Source: an uncultured Bacilli bacterium (GTDB lineage Bacteria > Bacillota_I > Bacilli_A > RF39 > UBA660). Taken from it: a stretch of 8,193 nucleotides of DNA. The DNA lies in assembly GCA_947625315.1 (NCBI GenBank), contig CANQOE010000048.1, positions 1 to 8,193 of the forward strand. The letters run 5' to 3'. This document shows positions 5,220 to 8,193 of the stretch, piece after piece (position 1 is the first letter of the stretch; every line of letters starts with the position of its first letter). A model generated the notes under the pieces. It had not been told where the DNA came from and made no database searches. It saw only the letters and a list, made by a program, of their open reading frames with translations. The position numbers were made by a program, and so were the translations under genes.

Positions 5220-5235
5220 TTTATCTTCTAACCAT
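5207..5235 (-). terminator. Intrinsic terminator of the ttcA operon, embedded in the ends of two convergent genes
   Basis: ATGGTTAG (5212-5219) and CTAACCAT (5228-5235) form a perfect 8-bp stem with an 8-nt loop. Read on the minus strand, the stem is followed by TTTTTT (plus-strand A5207-5212), the classical layout. On the plus strand no T run follows directly, so it is directional toward the minus strand. Both stop codons, TAG at 5217-5219 and the minus-strand TAA at 5223-5221, lie in the hairpin. Confidence 0.8.
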
Positions 5236-6006
5236 ATCTATAAGATTTTGAGGCACTCGTAGAAGTTTAGCCTCTTTTTCTAAGTCCGTAAATGCTTCAC
5301 ATTTTTGAGCTTTATTTAAAAATGATTTGGCTTGTTGTTCATCTTTTAAAGCAAAGTATATCGGTGCAATATATTCAAACATCGCTTGTTCTCGAGTAAT
5401 GTCTGAAGCTATATCTGCAACTCTACTTGGAGCAACAAATTTCCCCATTTGATAAATTTTGCTAAAACTTTGGGATAAATATTCATCGTATACATGTAAA
5501 TCGGTAAATATTTTTTGATTTATATCATCTATTGTTAATTCTTTATTTCTTAAATAAATTTTAAGAAAATATTCAAATTGAATAGAATCAAGGTATTTAT
5601 CAAAAAGTTTTAAACCATCTAGTAAAAGAACATATAAATCAAATTGTTTTTCTAAAACATAGACTCTTGATTCATTACATATTAATCTATTTAATTCTTC
5701 TAATAAAGCAAAAGTATATCTTCTAGGTGTTTCTAAAACTCTATCCGTTAAATCGCGTATTCCAATATACGTTGCTTTATTAAATCTTTTACTAATATTT
5801 AAAATAATATCTATGGCTTTTAAAATAATTTTTTCTTGTCTAACACTTAGTTTTTGTATTTGGTCTTCGTAATATGCAACAGGAGTAATTTCTCCTTTAT
5901 AGTTAATAATTAAATCCGGTGTTTCTAAATGTTCTTCATCAAAACTTATCATTTGTTCTTTATAAAAATCAATTGTCTTTTTTCTTAATGTTCCACTTAC
6001 TTCCAT
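5221..6006 (-). CDS. Hypothetical helical protein, 261 residues, translationally coupled to ttcA
   Basis: I do not recognise this protein. Its ATG overlaps the ttcA-like stop by one base (TAATG), and AAGGAG (minus strand, 6023-6018) lies 11 nt upstream, so it is co-translated with ttcA. There is no signal peptide or membrane segment. The sequence looks mostly helical: a charged N-terminus (1-45), a helical core with IILKAIDIILNISKRF (60-75) and FALLEELNRLICNESRVYVLEKQFDLYVLLLDGLKLF (about 98-134), and a C-terminal helical hairpin with FEYIAPIYFALKDEQQAKSFLNKA. Only two Cys are present and not spaced as a metal site. Coupling to a tRNA thiolation enzyme suggests a role in tRNA modification or simply stable co-expression; this is inference only. 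Confidence 0.88.
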   Translation of the reverse strand: MEVSGTLRKKTIDFYKEQMISFDEEHLETPDLIINYKGEITPVAYYEDQIQKLSVRQEKIILKAIDIILNISKRFNKATYIGIRDLTDRVLETPRRYTFALLEELNRLICNESRVYVLEKQFDLYVLLLDGLKLFDKYLDSIQFEYFLKIYLRNKELTIDDINQKIFTDLHVYDEYLSQSFSKIYQMGKFVAPSRVADIASDITREQAMFEYIAPIYFALKDEQQAKSFLNKAQKCEAFTDLEKEAKLLRVPQNLIDMVRR

Positions 6007-6842
6007 TATTTATTCTTCTCCTTTTCATAATCATCTAAAAAATTATATTTATAATCATCTTTTTTATAGCCAATAATTTGGGTTAAATTAATATTTTCCA
6101 TACTGCGAAAGATATTCATTTCAATATAAGGGTTTATTTTATTTAATTCGTTAATTAATCTTTTAACCTCGGCTCTTTTTCCTTCACTGCCTTCTTCAAT
6201 TGAACACTCATTTAATAGTTTACAAGCACAATTAATAAATTCTAAATGATGATAGTTTTTCCAAACTATAATATCTTTTTCTTGAATTAAATACATTGGT
6301 CTAATTAATTCTAAACCTGGAAAATTTTCACTATGGAGTTTTGGCATCATGGTCTTTATTTCACCACCATAAAGCATGCTTAGTAAATTAGTTTCAATAA
6401 CATCGTTAAAGTGATGGGCTAAAGCAATTTTATTGCAGCCTAATTCTTGAGCTTTATTATATAAATGTCCGCGACGCATTCTAGCACACATATAACATTG
6501 GGAATGTTCTTCCATAGCTAGAACAGCATCAAATATATCACTTTCAAAAATTTGAATGGGAACATTTAAAAGTTTAGCATTATCTTTAATCTTTTGTAAA
6601 TCTTCTTTTCGATAACCAGGGTCCATTACAACATACTTGGCTTCAAATTTAATTTTGCCATGTCTTTGTATTTCTTGAAAAAGTTTGGCCATTAAAAATG
6701 AATCTTTACCTCCACTGATACAAACCATTATTTTATCATTATCATTTATTAATTTATATTCTCTAATTGCTTTCGTAAATTTACACCAAATTGTTTTCCG
6801 AAATTTTTTTATTATATTTCTTTCTATATCTAAATAATCCAT
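6006..6842 (-). CDS. ttcA: TtcA-like tRNA 2-thiocytidine synthetase (PP-loop ATPase)
   Basis: TtcA-family enzymes adenylate and thiolate cytidine 32 of tRNA using ATP and an iron-sulfur cluster, in the cytosol. The 278-residue protein has the PP-loop SGGKDS (43-48), the CxxC CYMC (116-119) followed by ARMRRG as in TtcA, and the HH-motif LAHHFNDVIET (141-151). A third cluster ligand is expected in the C-terminal region, where Cys205, Cys207 and Cys213 occur. The related TtuA family uses more zinc-finger-like Cys and seems less likely. The ATG at 6842 is 8 nt from AAGGAG on the minus strand. A promoter with 17-bp spacing lies just upstream, back-to-back with that of the divergent gene at 6942. 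The stop overlaps the next gene by one base. Family is certain; the exact modified nucleotide is inferred. Confidence 0.88.
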   Translation of the reverse strand: MDYLDIERNIIKKFRKTIWCKFTKAIREYKLINDNDKIMVCISGGKDSFLMAKLFQEIQRHGKIKFEAKYVVMDPGYRKEDLQKIKDNAKLLNVPIQIFESDIFDAVLAMEEHSQCYMCARMRRGHLYNKAQELGCNKIALAHHFNDVIETNLLSMLYGGEIKTMMPKLHSENFPGLELIRPMYLIQEKDIIVWKNYHHLEFINCACKLLNECSIEEGSEGKRAEVKRLINELNKINPYIEMNIFRSMENINLTQIIGYKKDDYKYNFLDDYEKEKNK

Positions 6843-6869
6843 AACTTTCGCTCCTTAAATAACATAAAT

Positions 6870-6898
6870 ATTATAATATAAAACAAAATAAATTGCAA
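6870..6898 (-). promoter_or_regulatory. Promoter of the ttcA operon (minus strand), sharing its -35 box
   Basis: On the minus strand, TTGCAA (6898-6893), 17 bp and a perfect TATAAT (6875-6870) make a sigma-A-type promoter. The predicted start is near 6863, giving a leader of about 20 nt that contains AAGGAG. TTGCAA is its own reverse complement and also serves the plus-strand promoter. Confidence 0.65.
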
Positions 6899-6921
6899 AT
6901 TATAATTAATTATGCTAAAAT
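6893..6921 (+). promoter_or_regulatory. Promoter of the 276-residue protein gene, sharing the same -35 box
   Basis: TTGCAA (6893-6898), 17 bp and TAAAAT (6916-6921) form the plus-strand promoter, with TG at 6913-6914 giving an extended -10. The start near 6928 leaves a leader of about 14 nt carrying GGGGG (6928-6932) as a weak ribosome binding site 9 nt before the ATG. Confidence 0.65.
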
Positions 6922-6941
6922 TCTAATGGGGGCGTAAAGTT

Positions 6942-7772
6942 ATGACGAATATCACATATAAAGTAATTTCCCAAATTAAAATTAAGAAAGGCTGTATAAT
7001 TGCTCTTAAAGTTCCATATAAAATAACTAATAGAGTAGTTAATTATCCTTTAGTTATCTATTCTTTAAATAAACACACCTTTACAGGTTTTCCCGTATTT
7101 ATAGATGAAGATAAACACGAAGTAATTGATTTAATTCCTCAATTATTTACTTTTTCTAAAAATAATATATTAGCTAAATATGGGTATTTAGACTTATTAG
7201 ACTTATTAGATTTAAGTAAAGATGTCTATCAAGATCTTCTTTATCGTTCTTATTATTCCAATCCTTTATTTTTAGAAGAAATAAATAAAAGTTTACAAGT
7301 AGCTAATAAAGATATTATTTTTTATTTAGATTCTACTAAGCTTCATCGCTATTTTGTTTTAAATATTTTGCCTAATCATTATCAAGTAGTAGAATTAAAT
7401 GATTTAAATCAAGTAATTAGTTCTAAAATTACTTATTTATCTAAAGATATATATCTTTATGATGTCCAAAAGATTAAATCTTTAACTAAAAAGAAAATTC
7501 TAAAACAAACTAAAGATTTAAAAGATAGTAATTTAGTAGGTAAAGTAATTTATTATAATCATCAATATTTAGATGTTTTATTATTAGCTCATGATTATTT
7601 TATTGCGATTTCTGCTACTTCATCAGAAAACTTAATACATCAAATACCCCTAAATACTGATGTAGAAGTAATTGGCGAACTTGAACCATCTATTTATCAA
7701 GAAAAACTAATATTAATTAATCAAGCTTTAAAAAACTTAAAAGCAACTAATTCATTAATTAAAAAATTGTAA
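6942..7772 (+). CDS. Hypothetical protein, 276 residues, probably two beta-rich modules
   Basis: I do not recognise this protein. It starts at an ATG 9 nt after a GGGGG and ends with TAA. No signal peptide or membrane span is seen. The N-terminal part (1-75) reads as short beta strands with IKKGCIIALKVPY and YPLVIYSLNKHTFTGFPVF, faintly like the SH3-type barrel of MazF/PemK proteins, but the key residues are not convincing. A leucine-rich stretch LDLLDLLDL (83-91) follows, encoded by a triplicated 9-nt unit. The C-terminal 75 residues contain strands such as VGKVIYYNHQYLDVLLLAHDYFIAI and DVEVIGELEPSIYQEKLILI, which might be an OB-like fold. The gene is divergent from ttcA with a shared promoter element and lies 47 nt upstream of an HD-domain gene, with which it may be co-transcribed. 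No function is proposed. Confidence 0.85.
   Translation: MTNITYKVISQIKIKKGCIIALKVPYKITNRVVNYPLVIYSLNKHTFTGFPVFIDEDKHEVIDLIPQLFTFSKNNILAKYGYLDLLDLLDLSKDVYQDLLYRSYYSNPLFLEEINKSLQVANKDIIFYLDSTKLHRYFVLNILPNHYQVVELNDLNQVISSKITYLSKDIYLYDVQKIKSLTKKKILKQTKDLKDSNLVGKVIYYNHQYLDVLLLAHDYFIAISATSSENLIHQIPLNTDVEVIGELEPSIYQEKLILINQALKNLKATNSLIKKL
7188..7214 (+). repeat. Three tandem copies of a 9-nt unit within a coding region
   Basis: The unit TTAGACTTA occurs three times in a row (last copy with one C-to-T change), in frame, encoding Leu-Asp-Leu three times. Because the unit is a multiple of three, gain or loss of a copy would keep the frame. Confidence 0.8.
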
Positions 7773-7801
7773 TTGCTTTAAAAGATATAACGATAGATAA
7801 T
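7773..7801 (+). promoter_or_regulatory. Weak candidate promoter before the HD-domain gene
   Basis: TTGCTT (7773-7778), 17 bp and GATAAT (7796-7801) have correct spacing, but two -35 positions and one -10 position deviate from consensus, and the predicted start would fall within the AAGGAGG at 7804-7810. No terminator is seen after the preceding gene, so co-transcription is equally likely. Confidence 0.3.
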
Positions 7802-7819
7802 ATAAGGAGGTATTTAAAA

Positions 7820-8193
7820 ATGATAGAAGAAGTAAGAAAACAAGTCTATAGATTATTAAATAAAGATAATTCTGGTCATGGTATGGAACATATTGAAAGG
7901 GTTTTAAAATTATCTTTAAAATTTGCTGAAAATGAAAGCGCTAATAAGGAAATAGTAGCTTTAATAGCTTTATTACATGATGTAGATGATTATAAACTAT
8001 TTGGCATAGAAAATGCCGATAAATTATTAAATGCCCAAAATATTTTATCGCAATGTTCAATACCTGATAATATTAAAGAACAAGTACTAGAAGCTATTAA
8101 AACTATTGGTTATAGCAAAAGGTTAAAAGGCCTTAAACCTCTAACGATTGAAGGAATGATAGTATCAGATGCAGATATGTGTGATGCTATTGG
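7820..8193 (+). CDS. HD-domain metal-dependent phosphohydrolase, N-terminal part (3' end outside window)
   Basis: The ATG at 7820 is 9 nt after a perfect AAGGAGG (7804-7810), and the frame is open to the window edge, giving 124 complete codons. The HD-superfamily metal ligands are in order: His24 in GHGMEHIERV, His53-Asp54 in LLHDVDDYKLF, and Asp117/Asp119 in SDADMCDAIG. The motif TIEGMIVSDAD followed by DAIG is like that of YpgQ/YedJ-type small HD phosphohydrolases, which hydrolyse nucleotides; such proteins are usually around 200 residues, so about 80 residues should lie beyond the window. The protein is likely cytosolic with a divalent metal at its centre. The exact substrate cannot be told from this sequence. 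Confidence 0.9.
   Translation, partial: MIEEVRKQVYRLLNKDNSGHGMEHIERVLKLSLKFAENESANKEIVALIALLHDVDDYKLFGIENADKLLNAQNILSQCSIPDNIKEQVLEAIKTIGYSKRLKGLKPLTIEGMIVSDADMCDAI

Noticed and set aside
6942..7160. MazF/PemK toxin domain
   Set aside because: Only a vague strand pattern is seen; catalytic Arg/Ser-Thr positions are not identifiable and no antitoxin gene is upstream.
1..8193. Mycoplasma-type code 4 (TGA as Trp)
   Set aside because: All genes read intact under code 11 and the Trp codons checked are TGG; nothing requires reassignment.
1..8193. Defence island, prophage, CRISPR or insertion sequence
   Set aside because: No integrase, transposase, nuclease, spaced repeats or terminal inverted repeats were found; base use is even across the window.

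Overview
The window comes from a very AT-rich, low-GC Gram-positive bacterium. It is probably an uncultured Bacilli/Mollicutes-like lineage such as the gut RF39 or Erysipelotrichales-type clades (inference). Three things point there: the order spoIVFB-like, rplU, prp, rpmA, which is the Bacillus spo0B-obg neighbourhood; an L27 with the N-terminal extension that is removed by Prp; and strong AGGAGG ribosome binding sites with TTGACA/TATAAT sigma-A type promoters. Twelve stop codons are visible (9 TAA, 3 TAG, no TGA), and every Trp I checked is TGG, so standard code 11 fits.

Layout. Positions 1-410 hold the 3' end of an M50 site-2 protease resembling SpoIVFB. Positions 448-1209 hold an unrecognised helical protein with its own consensus promoter. 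Positions 1221-2244 are a ribosomal operon: promoter, L21-type leader RNA, rplU (L21), prp (cysteine protease) and rpmA (L27), ending in a weak intrinsic terminator. Positions 2249-3258 are a two-gene operon of prepilin-like proteins. Positions 3251-4159 (minus) encode a short YlbJ-like membrane protein, and 4200-5219 (plus) a YlbL/SepM-like PDZ-Lon protease; the two are divergent from a 40-bp gap. Positions 6842 to 5221 (minus) are a two-gene operon of a TtcA-like tRNA thiolase and an unrecognised, translationally coupled 261-residue protein. It ends in a hairpin shared with the convergent ylbL. Positions 6942-7772 encode an unrecognised 276-residue protein, and 7820 to the window end an HD-domain phosphohydrolase fragment.

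How the genes work together. The clearest functional unit is rplU-prp-rpmA: the protease that matures L27 lies between the two ribosomal proteins, and a leader RNA probably sets expression of the unit. SpoIVFB-like and YlbJ-like proteins are sporulation-linked in Bacillus, but spo0B and obg do not follow rpmA here; a prepilin pair does. The genome is compact: convergent genes overlap by 8 bp or abut by 1 bp, two divergent operons share regulatory DNA, and several mRNAs appear to have 5' leaders of only about 10-15 nt.

I found no mobile element, CRISPR array, tRNA or rRNA, and no gene-free stretch over 300 bases. I see no clear new multi-gene system. The best candidates for undescribed biology are the prepilin pair, the TtcA-coupled protein and the strongly promoted 253-residue protein beside rplU.
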